Shown: positions 1 to 6,697, counted from the stretch's first letter. The stretch is DNA of 7,693 nt from Clostridiales bacterium (GCA_018364635.1 JAGZLR010000079.1:1-7693), one strand, 5' to 3'. Program-made: numbers and translations. The notes: generated from the sequence alone by a model not told the origin.

Positions 1-971
1 TTATTTAAAAAATTAAGACGTTAAAGGCTAGAGGCGTCAGCATCATTTATATATCTCATAAACTGGACGAAGTTTTCCAAATTGCTGACGATATTACAGT
101 GTTTCGAGACGGAACGGTTGTAGAAAGTCATCCGGCCAGTGAAATGACAATGGATCAAGTCATTGCGCTGATGGTAGGAAGAAAAATGGATAATGTGTAT
201 CCAAAAGAAGATTTGCCAATTGGCGAAAAAATTTTGGAAGTAAAGGACTTGCATTCTATCAATACATATAGAGATATTAACTTTCATGTCAAAAAAGGTG
301 AAATTGTTGGTTTTGCAGGCTTAGTCGGTGCAGGCCGGACAGAAGTTATGCGCTCTCTGTTTGGTTTAGATCCAATTACCTCTGGAGAAGTTTGGTTAAA
401 CGGCAAGAAATTGAACATAAAAAAAGTATCTGACAGTATCAAAGCCGGAATGGTAATGTTAAGCGAGGACCGAAGAAGATATGGAATTATCCCGATTCGC
501 AGTGTTTTAGAAAATGCAAGCATTTCTAGTTTAGAGAAGTTTATCTTTGGAGGACGGAATCATTCAGATATTGAAAAAAGTATGGTGGGAAAATATTTCC
601 AAAAAATGCATGTAAAGACACCTACGATGGAAACCCCTATTCAGGCTCTGAGTGGTGGAAATCAACAAAAGATTTTATTGGCAAAGTGGATGTTGAGAGA
701 TCCTGAAATTTTAATCTTAGATGAGCCAACCCGTGGTATTGATGTAGGGGCAAAATTTGAGATCTATAAACTTATGTCTGAACTGGCACAAGAAGGCAAG
801 GGCGTAATTATGGTATCCTCCGAGCTTCCAGAGTTGATCGGCATGTGTGACAGAATTTATGTCATGCATGAGGGATTAATTACTGGTGAACTCAAGCGCG
901 GCGAGTTTTCGCAGGAAGAAATCATGAAATATGCGACCGGCACATCGGATGAGGTAAAATTGGAGGCATAG
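1..971 (+). CDS. Sugar ABC transporter ATP-binding protein (RbsA/XylG/MglA type), 5' partial with apparent frameshift
   Basis: This is the ATPase of a CUT2-family sugar importer; the family has two fused nucleotide-binding domains in about 500 residues. Only the end of domain 1 and all of domain 2 are present. The reading frame contains KARGVSIIYISHKLDEVF (24-77), including the H-loop histidine of domain 1, followed by IADDITVFRDG. Domain 2 has a Walker A-like GLVGAGRTE (318-344) in which the usual lysine is replaced, LSGGNQQK (648-671), Walker B ILILDEPTRG (708-737), and VSSELPEL where the H-loop histidine would be. Such a degenerate second domain is normal in this family. GTG at 99 is an internal valine codon, not a start. 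The frame is closed by TAA at 6-8, but LFKK reads from position 1 in another frame; one more A in the A6 tract at 7-12 would give continuous LFKKIKTLKARG. The loss may be a real mutation or a sequence error. The permease starts 4 bases after the stop. Confidence 0.93.
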
Positions 972-975
972 AAAG

Positions 976-2040
976 ATGAATAAAAAAGCGAAAAAAACCG
1001 ATTTTAATGCAATCATGCAGAAATATTCTATTTTCTTTATTCTGCTTTTAATGATAATTATTTCTACAATCTTAAATAATAAGTTTCTTTCCGCAGGCAA
1101 TATTATGAATATTGCGAAGCAGTTGGCTGTAGGCACCATATTGGCCTATGGCGAAATGATACTGATTATTGCAGGAATGTTGGACTTGTCTGCTGGGTCC
1201 GTACTTGCTCTTTCAGGTACATTGTCTGTAAGCTTTTATTTAAAAATGACAGCAGGTGGCGTAGGACCAGAAGCAGGGGGAATGAGCTTAGGATTAGCGT
1301 TATTTCTTTCCTTCTTTGTTTCCATCGCTGTGGCAGTCGTCTGTAACCTTTTAAATGCTGTGATGGTAACAAATTTTAGGACACCTCCGTTTATCGCTAC
1401 CCTTGCAATGCAGGAGGTTGCAAGAGGTATCGCCTTGCTCTATACAAAGGGACAAAATATCGTCCTGAAAGGAAACTATAATGTCCTTGGACAGGGAACT
1501 TTTCTTGGAATACCAATTTCCATCTATTATTTAATTGTGATTACGATTATTATTTGGTATATCTTGCGGCATACAAGATTTGGCCGTTCTCTCTATGCCA
1601 TTGGAGGTAATGAGGAGGCTTCTATCGCTTCTGGTATCAATGTAAATCGGGCAAAATATATCGCCTTTATTATCAACGGTGTTCTTGTTGGTATTGCCGG
1701 TGTGTTATTCATGTCTCGTGTCAATGCTGGACTTCCAAATGGAGCAGAAGGCTATGAGATGGAAGGTTTAACAGCTGCTATCGTCGGTGGTACAAGCTTT
1801 TCTGGTGGTGTAGGAACAACGACAGGTACCCTTGCCGGATCCTTCATTGTTGGTTGTTTAAACAATATCATGCAGTTAAAGGGCATCAACTCCTATGTAC
1901 AGCAGATCGTAAAAGGTATCATTATTGCTTTGGCCGTAATTTATGATATTTATTCCAAAAATAAGAAAACAACAAAAGTAATTCTTGTAGAAGAGAAGAC
2001 AGAAGAAGAAAAACCAGGGGAAACCAAGCAGAATCAGTAA
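976..2040 (+). CDS. Sugar ABC transporter permease (RbsC/XylH type)
   Basis: This is the membrane subunit (BPD_transp_2 family, 354 residues, normal length) that would form the homodimeric channel of a CUT2 sugar importer. Visible landmarks are a first hydrophobic helix at about residues 17-34, AYGEMILIIAGMLDLSAGS (57-75, the family's G-x-DLS-x-G motif), several hydrophobic helices through 105-200, the conserved cytoplasmic stretch GGNEEASIASGINVNRAK (210-227), and VGGTSFSGGVGT followed by NNIMQLKGINSYVQQIVKG. The tail (328-354) is rich in Lys and Glu and is probably cytoplasmic. ATG is preceded by GGAGG at 962-966, inside the last codons of the ATPase gene, so the two are probably translationally coupled. 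The translocated sugar cannot be read from the sequence; a pentose or pentitol is inferred from the downstream enzymes. Confidence 0.95.
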   Translation: MNKKAKKTDFNAIMQKYSIFFILLLMIIISTILNNKFLSAGNIMNIAKQLAVGTILAYGEMILIIAGMLDLSAGSVLALSGTLSVSFYLKMTAGGVGPEAGGMSLGLALFLSFFVSIAVAVVCNLLNAVMVTNFRTPPFIATLAMQEVARGIALLYTKGQNIVLKGNYNVLGQGTFLGIPISIYYLIVITIIIWYILRHTRFGRSLYAIGGNEEASIASGINVNRAKYIAFIINGVLVGIAGVLFMSRVNAGLPNGAEGYEMEGLTAAIVGGTSFSGGVGTTTGTLAGSFIVGCLNNIMQLKGINSYVQQIVKGIIIALAVIYDIYSKNKKTTKVILVEEKTEEEKPGETKQNQ

Positions 2041-2044
2041 TGGA

Positions 2045-2066
2045 TTTGACGCAGTTTTTGCGTAAA
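2045..2066 (+). promoter_or_regulatory. Small intercistronic hairpin and possible internal promoter upstream of the binding-protein gene
   Basis: The 65-base gap between permease and binding-protein genes holds a short imperfect inverted repeat: TTTGACGC (2045-2052) pairs with GCGTAAA (2060-2066) with one bulged G. It is not followed by a T-run, so it is not an ordinary terminator. The same bases include TTGACG (2046-2051), a good -35 hexamer, but the -10 region about 16-17 bases on (CATAGAT, 2068-2074) is weak. Either an mRNA-stabilising stem or an internal promoter could raise binding-protein output above the membrane subunits. Neither is proved. Confidence 0.3.
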
Positions 2067-2105
2067 TCATAGATGTAAACTTTTTATGAGAGGAAGAGAT
2101 TAATT

Positions 2106-3143
2106 ATGAAAAAGAAAATTGTAAGTTCACTTTTGGCAGCTGCAATGGTAATATCTGTAGCTACAGGATGCTCCTCAAGTAGCTCTAACGAAACTTCATC
2201 TACACCAGCAGCAAGCGGTTCTGCGGCAAAATCAGCAGATGCTTCTGCAACAAAACAAGAGGGTGACACCTACAAAGTAGCATTCATTGCAAGAGCTCAG
2301 TCTGACACATTTGCAGCATGGTTAGCAAATGAAATGCAGAATGCAGCGGCTAAGTATGATGACATTACTTTAGACGTTTTTGACGGACAAGCAGATGATG
2401 AAAAAGAAAATACAGCAATCGAAAACTGTATTACAAACGGATATGATGCAATTATTATTCAGCCAAATAACGGCGAGGCACAAAGACCTTATGCTGAAAA
2501 AGTTGTAGAGGCAGGAATTGTTTGTATCACAACAAATGCAGCAATTGACGGTGTAGAAGGCGCTTCTTCTGTAGACGCTGACCCATATCTTCAGGCAAAG
2601 GTTAACTGTGACAAAGCAATTGAAGAAATTCCTGAAAATGCAAAAGTTGTTGTTTTAGAAGGTCCTTCTGGAAACTACCATGCAATTAAGAGACTGGAAG
2701 CATGGCAGAAAGAATTTTTCGAAAAACGTCCTGACGTAGAAATCGTTGGACAGGATATTGCAAACTGGAACAAAGACGAAGCTATGACTTTGATGGAAAA
2801 CTGGGTTACTGCAAACGATCACATTGACGCCATTATTTCTATGAACGATAACATGGCTGCAGGTGCTTTAGAAGCTGTAAAAGATGTTGCTGGTTATGAA
2901 GATATTCTTGCATACGGCGTTGACGGTGTTGCTGAAGCTTGCTTACTGATTAAAGATGGCAAAATGACATCTACATGTTTACAGTCTGCAATTGACCTTG
3001 CTGAACTGAACATGGAAACAGTACATAAACTTCTGACAGGCGAAGAGACACAGATTGATACAAAGATCGACGCTGTTTATATCAACAAAGACAATGTAGA
3101 TCAGTATATTGAGATGTACAAAGAAAACGGACAAATTCAGTAA
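2106..3143 (+). CDS. Sugar-binding lipoprotein of the ABC importer (RbsB-like, Peripla_BP_4)
   Basis: This is the extracellular substrate-binding component. The first 22 residues form a lipoprotein signal: MKKK, a hydrophobic core, and lipobox VATGC with the lipidated Cys22. Residues 23-50 are a Ser/Ala-rich linker, typical of Gram-positive membrane-anchored binding proteins. From residue 57 the fold reads as a two-lobe RbsB-type protein: VAFIARAQSDTF, YDAIIIQPNNGEA (113-125), VVVLEGPSGNYHAIKRLEAW (181-200, with Arg196 where this family often contacts sugar), IISMNDNMAAGALEAVK (243-259, with Asp248) and AYGVDG (269-274, with Asp273). The length of 345 residues is normal. The start has AGGAAG at 2091-2096, 10 bases upstream of ATG. 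It is the third gene of the transporter and is followed by a terminator. The family is clear; the ligand is inferred to be a pentitol or pentose from the neighbouring dehydrogenase and kinase. Confidence 0.94.
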   Translation: MKKKIVSSLLAAAMVISVATGCSSSSSNETSSTPAASGSAAKSADASATKQEGDTYKVAFIARAQSDTFAAWLANEMQNAAAKYDDITLDVFDGQADDEKENTAIENCITNGYDAIIIQPNNGEAQRPYAEKVVEAGIVCITTNAAIDGVEGASSVDADPYLQAKVNCDKAIEEIPENAKVVVLEGPSGNYHAIKRLEAWQKEFFEKRPDVEIVGQDIANWNKDEAMTLMENWVTANDHIDAIISMNDNMAAGALEAVKDVAGYEDILAYGVDGVAEACLLIKDGKMTSTCLQSAIDLAELNMETVHKLLTGEETQIDTKIDAVYINKDNVDQYIEMYKENGQIQ

Positions 3144-3198
3144 GCGATTCGTCCTTTGATAAGTTGGATAAAGCAGAAGTTTTATCTGGATACCTGAA

Positions 3199-3225
3199 GG
3201 GGTGCCCATAGCGGTGCCCCTTTTT
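3199..3225 (+). terminator. Intrinsic terminator of the ABC transporter unit
   Basis: GGGGTGCC (3199-3206) and GGTGCCCC (3213-3220) form an 8-bp stem, including two G-U pairs, around the 6-base loop CATAGC. TTTTT follows at 3221-3225. It lies 55 bases after the binding-protein stop and separates the transporter genes from the dehydrogenase-kinase unit. Confidence 0.85.
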
Positions 3226-3237
3226 ATAACTAAGTGT

Positions 3238-3274
3238 TTTCGCAAATACAAATATTTCGTTTGTGTTTACGAAA
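3238..3274. promoter_or_regulatory. 15-bp inverted repeat, probable operator for the dehydrogenase-kinase unit
   Basis: TTTCGCAAATACAAA (3238-3252) and TTTGTGTTTACGAAA (3260-3274) are inverted copies matching at 13 of 15 positions around a 7-base spacer. Within it, TTTCGT (3255-3260) and ACGAAA (3269-3274) make a second, perfect pair. There is no following T-run, so it is not a terminator. It lies just upstream of a candidate -10 element, as expected for a transcription-factor site. TGTTTACGAAAGCA (3264-3277) has the TG-CG-CA frame of a catabolite-responsive element but differs from the consensus elsewhere. The binding protein is unknown. Confidence 0.55.
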
Positions 3275-3291
3275 GCAGCTTACTACTGCTT
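3273..3291. promoter_or_regulatory. Second short inverted repeat beside the promoter
   Basis: AAGCAG (3273-3278) and CTGCTT (3286-3291) are a perfect 6-bp inverted repeat with a 7-base spacer. It overlaps the end of the larger repeat by two bases and ends two bases before the candidate -10 hexamer. The position fits an operator over the -35 region, but a 6-bp repeat can occur by chance. Confidence 0.3.
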
Positions 3292-3299
3292 GCTATAGA
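3291..3299 (+). promoter_or_regulatory. Candidate extended -10 promoter for the dehydrogenase gene
   Basis: TGCTATAGA (3291-3299) matches an extended -10 element (TG, one base, then TATAGA against TATAAT). No good -35 hexamer lies 17 bases upstream; those bases (GAAAGC) fall in the palindromic region. That suggests a weak or activator-dependent promoter, although extended -10 promoters can work without a -35. Transcription would begin near 3306, giving a leader of about 25 bases with AAGGAGG at 3315-3321. Confidence 0.45.
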
Positions 3300-3330
3300 G
3301 GAAAAAATGATTTTAAGGAGGATGTAGTAC

Positions 3331-4380
3331 ATGGAAAGAAAAAACAGAGCAGCATTTATGACAGGTTTAGATCATATGGAAATTAGAGAAATTCCAGTTC
3401 CGACTCCAAAAGATAAAGAAGTATTAGTTAAATTAGAGTATGTTGGCATCTGCGGATCCGACGTACATTATTTCCACGATGGCAGATGCGGCGATTTTGT
3501 TGTTGATGGAGATTTTATGCTGGGACATGAGTGTGCTGGTACAGTTGTAGAAGTAGGTCCTAAGGTAGAAAGCTTAAAAGTAGGTGACAGAGTTGCGTTG
3601 GAACCAGGGATTACTTGCGGACAATGTGAATTCTGTAAAACAGGAAGATATAATTTGTGTCCAGACGTACAGTTTTTAGCAACGCCTCCAGTACAGGGAT
3701 GCTATGAAAATTATATTGCCTTTCCTGAAAATATGTGCTTTAAACTTCCAGAGAACGTCTCTACAAAAGTTGGTGCTTTGGTAGAACCTCTTTCTGTTGG
3801 TATGCATGCTGCCAATCAAGGTGATGTGAGACTTGGAGACCATGTTGTGATTTTAGGCGCCGGATGTATTGGTTTAGTAACAATGTTGGCTTGCAAAGCC
3901 CATGGTGCAACAGATATCACTGTAGTTGATGTGATTCCAAAACGATTGGAATATGCAAAAATGATGGGGGCTACAAGGGTTATCAATGGAAAAGAGACAG
4001 ATGCAGTGGAAGAGATTAAAAAGCTAACCAACGGCGCAGGAATAGAGAAAGTATTTGAAACAGCTGGGTCTCCAATTACCATTGCTCAGACACCATATCT
4101 TGTTAAAAACGGCGGAACAATTATTTTAGTTGGACTTTCAGCGAACCCAGAAATTACCTTTAATTTTGGACAAATTATGGCAAAAGAAGCTGAAATCAAA
4201 TCAGTTTTCCGTTACAGAAACATTTATCCATCCGCGATTGCTGCAATTGCAGATGGAATGATTGATGTGGAAAAAATTGTAACCCATGAATTTGCGTTTG
4301 ATGATATTCAGGAAGCTTTTATGAAGAATATAACAGATAAGAACGATGTTGTAAAAGCAGTTATTAAGATCACAGAGTAA
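3331..4380 (+). CDS. Zinc-dependent polyol dehydrogenase (xylitol/sorbitol dehydrogenase family)
   Basis: This is a medium-chain, zinc-dependent dehydrogenase of 349 residues that probably oxidises a sugar alcohol to a ketose with NAD+. Catalytic zinc ligands are visible as Cys41 (GICGSDVHYF), His66-Glu67 (GHE) and Glu152 (VEPLSVG). The structural zinc site is Cys96, Cys99, Cys102 and Cys110 in TCGQCEFCKTGRYNLC. The Rossmann motif is GAGCIG (176-181), and Asp200 after the second strand (VVDVIPKR) points to NAD+ over NADP+. The pattern GICGSDVHYF...GRCGDFVV is that of the sorbitol/xylitol dehydrogenase group. A xylulokinase lies immediately downstream, so xylitol to D-xylulose (EC 1.1.1.9) or D-arabitol to D-xylulose is more likely than sorbitol to fructose. 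ATG has a near-perfect AAGGAGG (3315-3321) at good spacing. The family is sure; the exact polyol is inference. Confidence 0.92.
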   Translation: MERKNRAAFMTGLDHMEIREIPVPTPKDKEVLVKLEYVGICGSDVHYFHDGRCGDFVVDGDFMLGHECAGTVVEVGPKVESLKVGDRVALEPGITCGQCEFCKTGRYNLCPDVQFLATPPVQGCYENYIAFPENMCFKLPENVSTKVGALVEPLSVGMHAANQGDVRLGDHVVILGAGCIGLVTMLACKAHGATDITVVDVIPKRLEYAKMMGATRVINGKETDAVEEIKKLTNGAGIEKVFETAGSPITIAQTPYLVKNGGTIILVGLSANPEITFNFGQIMAKEAEIKSVFRYRNIYPSAIAAIADGMIDVEKIVTHEFAFDDIQEAFMKNITDKNDVVKAVIKITE

Positions 4381-4384
4381 AATA

Positions 4385-4427
4385 ATGCGCCCTACCTCTA
4401 TATAGGAGGGAGGGCATATTTTTATTT
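4385..4427 (+). terminator. Terminator-like hairpin between dehydrogenase and kinase (possible attenuator)
   Basis: Five bases after the dehydrogenase stop, CCCT and CCTC in 4390-4398 face GAGG and AGGG in 4406-4414, extended by ATG/CAT, forming an imperfect stem with bulges around a TATATAG loop. TATTTTTATTT (4417-4427) follows. The kinase Shine-Dalgarno begins at 4429. No clear promoter lies between it and the kinase, so partial termination that lowers kinase output relative to dehydrogenase is the simplest reading. The CCTACCTC arm could also pair with the kinase ribosome binding site. Confidence 0.55.
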
Positions 4428-4428
4428 C

Positions 4429-4446
4429 GGGAGGCGGGATACATTG
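4429..4446 (+). promoter_or_regulatory. Ribosome binding site that decides the TTG start of the kinase
   Basis: GGGAGG (4429-4434) lies 9 bases before TTG at 4444. Starting here gives MKYLLGIDIGTSGTK, which puts the family's first phosphate-binding motif at its usual position near the N-terminus. No ATG further in would keep that motif, so TTG is the true start. Confidence 0.85.
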
Positions 4447-5979
4447 AAGTACTTATTGGGAATCGATATTGGTACATCTGGAACAAAAACAGTATTGTTT
4501 GATACAGAAGGCAACGCCGCTGCTTCTGCAACATATGAATATCCCCTGTATCAGGAGCATAACGGCTGGGCTGAACAGGAACCCCTTGATTGGTGGAATG
4601 CAGTGAAAAATGGAATTAACGATGTAATTCAGTCTTCTGGGGTGTCATCAGCAGATATTAAAGGGATTGGACTTTCTGGTCAAATGCATGGTTTAGTTAT
4701 GCTGGATCAAGACGGAAATGTTCTTCGGCGGTCTATTATTTGGTGCGATCAGAGAACATCAGAAGAAGTGGAAGATATGAATCGCATCATTGGGGAGAAA
4801 AAACTGATAGAAATTACGGCTAATCCTGCCATGACTGGTTTCACTGCTGCAAAAATACTTTGGGTGAAAAAGCATGAACCTGAGTTATATCAGCAGTGTG
4901 CACATATACTTTTGCCAAAAGATTATATTCGCTATATGTTGACTGGAGAATATGCCACAGAAGTTTCTGATGCATCAGGAATGCAGTTAATGGATGTACC
5001 AAACAGATGCTGGTCAGAGGAAATACTTAAATTCTTAGATATCGACATCAATCTTCTTGGAAAGATGTACGAGTCTCAGGAAATCACTGGAACAGTCACT
5101 GCACAGGCAGCAAAAGAAACAAATCTTTTGGCAGGCACTCCAGTAGTAGGCGGTGCAGGCGATAATCCGGCAGCGGCTATTGGAACAGGAATCGTAAAGG
5201 AGGGAAGAGCCTTTACAACAATTGGGACTTCCGGTGTAGTTTATGCAGTGTCAGATAAAGTATCTATTGATCCAAAGGGGAGAGTACATACTCTCTGTGC
5301 TTCGGTTCCAGGAAAGTGGACAGTAATGAGTTGTACGCAGGCAGCTGGTCTTTCCCTACAATGGTTTAGAAATAATTTTTGTTCCCAAGAGATGGAGCAG
5401 GCCAAAGTAGAAGGCGTCGATCCATATGTTATTATGGGTGTAGAAGCGGAACGAATTCCAATTGGCTGTGAAGGCATTGTTTATCTTCCTTATTTAATGG
5501 GAGAACGTTCTCCTCATCCAGACCCTGACTGTCGGGGTACATTTCTTGGGCTATCCGCTATGCATACAAAAGCGCATTTGATCCGTGCTGTGATGGAGGG
5601 TGTGGCTTACTCTCAATGCGAATGTGTGGATGTATTTCGGGAAATGGGAGTCAATATCAATGATATGATGGTATGCGGCGGCGGCGGCAGAAGCCCATTG
5701 TGGCGTCAAATGTTGGCTGATATGTATCACTGTCCTGTGAGTACCATTGTAGCTGACCAGGGACCGGCTCTTGGCGCAGCTATTTTAGCTGGTGTTGGTG
5801 TAGGCATTTATTCTTCTTTGGAAGAGGCTTGTGATAAGTTGATCCAAAGAAAGCAGACACAGCAGCCGATTGAAAAAAATGGCGTGAAATATAGGAAATA
5901 TTTAGAGATCTATCAAAAGGCTTATCTATCTTTAAAGGACACGTTTAAGGCGTTGACAAAGCTGTCCAAAGGCCAATGA
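4444..5979 (+). CDS. xylB: Xylulokinase
   Basis: This FGGY-family sugar kinase phosphorylates D-xylulose with ATP to D-xylulose 5-phosphate in the cytoplasm. Visible motifs in order are GIDIGTSGTK (6-15, phosphate loop 1), LSGQMHG (77-83, the QMHG characteristic of xylulokinases), IIWCDQRT (98-105), LPKDYIRYMLTGEYATEVSD (157-176) with the following ASG, GGAGDNPAAAIGTG (236-249) with Asp240 as expected catalytic base, TTIGTSG (258-264), GERSPHPDP, RGTFLGLS, and CGGGGRSPLWRQMLAD (411-426, adenosine-binding region). Its 511 residues are slightly longer than E. coli XylB, mainly at the C-terminus. It starts with TTG and sits 63 bases after the dehydrogenase, behind a hairpin. Together they convert a pentitol to a pentose phosphate intermediate. 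No xylose isomerase is present, which favours a polyol over xylose as substrate. Confidence 0.95.
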   Translation: MKYLLGIDIGTSGTKTVLFDTEGNAAASATYEYPLYQEHNGWAEQEPLDWWNAVKNGINDVIQSSGVSSADIKGIGLSGQMHGLVMLDQDGNVLRRSIIWCDQRTSEEVEDMNRIIGEKKLIEITANPAMTGFTAAKILWVKKHEPELYQQCAHILLPKDYIRYMLTGEYATEVSDASGMQLMDVPNRCWSEEILKFLDIDINLLGKMYESQEITGTVTAQAAKETNLLAGTPVVGGAGDNPAAAIGTGIVKEGRAFTTIGTSGVVYAVSDKVSIDPKGRVHTLCASVPGKWTVMSCTQAAGLSLQWFRNNFCSQEMEQAKVEGVDPYVIMGVEAERIPIGCEGIVYLPYLMGERSPHPDPDCRGTFLGLSAMHTKAHLIRAVMEGVAYSQCECVDVFREMGVNINDMMVCGGGGRSPLWRQMLADMYHCPVSTIVADQGPALGAAILAGVGVGIYSSLEEACDKLIQRKQTQQPIEKNGVKYRKYLEIYQKAYLSLKDTFKALTKLSKGQ

Positions 5980-5990
5980 TAAAAACTATA

Positions 5991-6046
5991 GACAGCGCAT
6001 GAATTTTTATGTACACTGTAAGTAGATAAAAAATGCGCTGTCTTTT
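5991..6046 (+). terminator. Long intrinsic terminator after xylulokinase
   Basis: GACAGCGCAT (5991-6000) pairs perfectly with ATGCGCTGTC (6033-6042), followed by TTTT at 6043-6046. After a 3-base bulge (GAA, 6001-6003) the stem continues as TTTTTAT (6004-6010) with ATAAAAA (6026-6032), so the loop is only about 15 bases. It starts 11 bases after the kinase stop and closes the pentitol unit. Confidence 0.8.
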
Positions 6047-6058
6047 ATGACAGTCTGA

Positions 6059-6075
6059 GAGGTGTCAATTTTTTG
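6059..6075 (+). promoter_or_regulatory. Ribosome binding site supporting the TTG start of the membrane protein
   Basis: GAGGTG (6059-6064) lies 8 bases before TTG at 6073. The resulting N-terminus (Met-Lys-Asn, then a hydrophobic stretch) is a plausible membrane-insertion signal. This is stronger support than any ATG inside the frame has. Confidence 0.65.
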
Positions 6076-6663
6076 AAAAATGCGGTATTAAAACTTACAG
6101 TAGCTACGACACTGCTTACCATTGCATGTCAATCTAGCTTTGCGTATAATTTAGGTGTAATGATACGAAACTTCCTGAAACTTTCAGGCGAAACATTGGA
6201 ACATACGATTATGCAAAGTACAGTGATATCATTGGTTGCTGTTATCGTTGCGATCGTTTTAGCGATGGTTGGTTTATTTCAGATTAGAAAAGAGAATAAA
6301 CATCTGACCAGGTGTTTTTATTGTGCAGTAGCAGGGATTATTGTTTTTCCTGTAGGATTTGTTTTAGGACAAATTCTTCCTGGAACACTATTTTTTAGTG
6401 TTTTAGTGATGGGAATGATGATGGCGCTTCCTGTTGCTATCTTATTTTTGTTATATTATGGATTAGACCAATTGGCAGAAGACTATAAAATTTCTTTGGA
6501 AGCTGATATGAAGCCATGTATTTATTTTTTTATTACTTATTTTATTCTGCCAACTGTGCCGCCTTTTAGCCATTATGCTATGTGGATTAAACTTTTATGT
6601 ACAGTTGCTATTTTCCATCGTATGTACTTTTATGTTAGAGCTTTTTCGAAAGGTCAAGTATAA
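6073..6663 (+). CDS. Hypothetical multi-pass membrane protein
   Basis: I do not recognise this 196-residue protein. It is strongly hydrophobic, with likely membrane segments at about residues 5-24 (ending SSFAYN, so possibly a cleaved signal instead), 49-69, 82-102, 105-130, 147-165 and 168-187. Charged loops lie between them: IRKENKHLTR after the second segment and DQLAEDYKISLEAD after the fourth. No catalytic motif, metal-binding cluster or known domain signature is obvious. It starts at TTG with GAGGTG upstream. The gene is enclosed by its neighbour's terminator at 5991-6046 and its own at 6662-6697, so it is probably a separate unit, yet no convincing promoter is visible in the roughly 30 bases after the first terminator. 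It may depend on read-through, or on a promoter inside the kinase gene. It borders a decayed prophage fragment, so it could be phage-carried cargo, but nothing in the protein shows this. Confidence 0.75.
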   Translation: MKNAVLKLTVATTLLTIACQSSFAYNLGVMIRNFLKLSGETLEHTIMQSTVISLVAVIVAIVLAMVGLFQIRKENKHLTRCFYCAVAGIIVFPVGFVLGQILPGTLFFSVLVMGMMMALPVAILFLLYYGLDQLAEDYKISLEADMKPCIYFFITYFILPTVPPFSHYAMWIKLLCTVAIFHRMYFYVRAFSKGQV

Positions 6664-6697
6664 AGATTCCATAAACTATGGAATCTTTTTTTATTTA
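6662..6697 (+). terminator. Perfect 12-bp intrinsic terminator overlapping the stop codon
   Basis: AAAGATTCCATA (6662-6673) pairs perfectly with TATGGAATCTTT (6677-6688) around the tight loop AAC, and the T-rich tract runs to 6697. The left arm begins within the TAA stop (6661-6663) of the membrane protein gene. The stem is also symmetric enough to act on the reverse strand, but no gene converges on it here. Confidence 0.92.

Noticed and set aside
99..101. GTG as the start of the ATPase gene
   Set aside because: The frame upstream (24-98) encodes conserved family sequence, including the ISHKLDEVF H-loop, and no ribosome binding site precedes the GTG.
21..287. Open frames on the reverse strand, here and at 284-523, 876-1139, 1166-1372, 1876-2070, 2084-2269, 2979-3251, 3816-4082 and 5241-5477
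   Set aside because: All lie over, or mostly over, strongly supported forward genes and have no recognisable motifs. The few that run into intergenic DNA are no more convincing.
3168..3186. GATAAA/TTTATC inverted repeat after the binding-protein gene
   Set aside because: It is a weak 6-bp AT-only stem without its own T-run; the GC-rich terminator just downstream explains the region.
5953..5982. TTGACA at 5953-5958 with TGATAA about 18 bases on, as a promoter for the membrane protein
   Set aside because: It lies in the end of the kinase coding sequence, has a poor -10, and its transcript would run straight through the terminator at 5991-6046. Kept only as a remote possibility.
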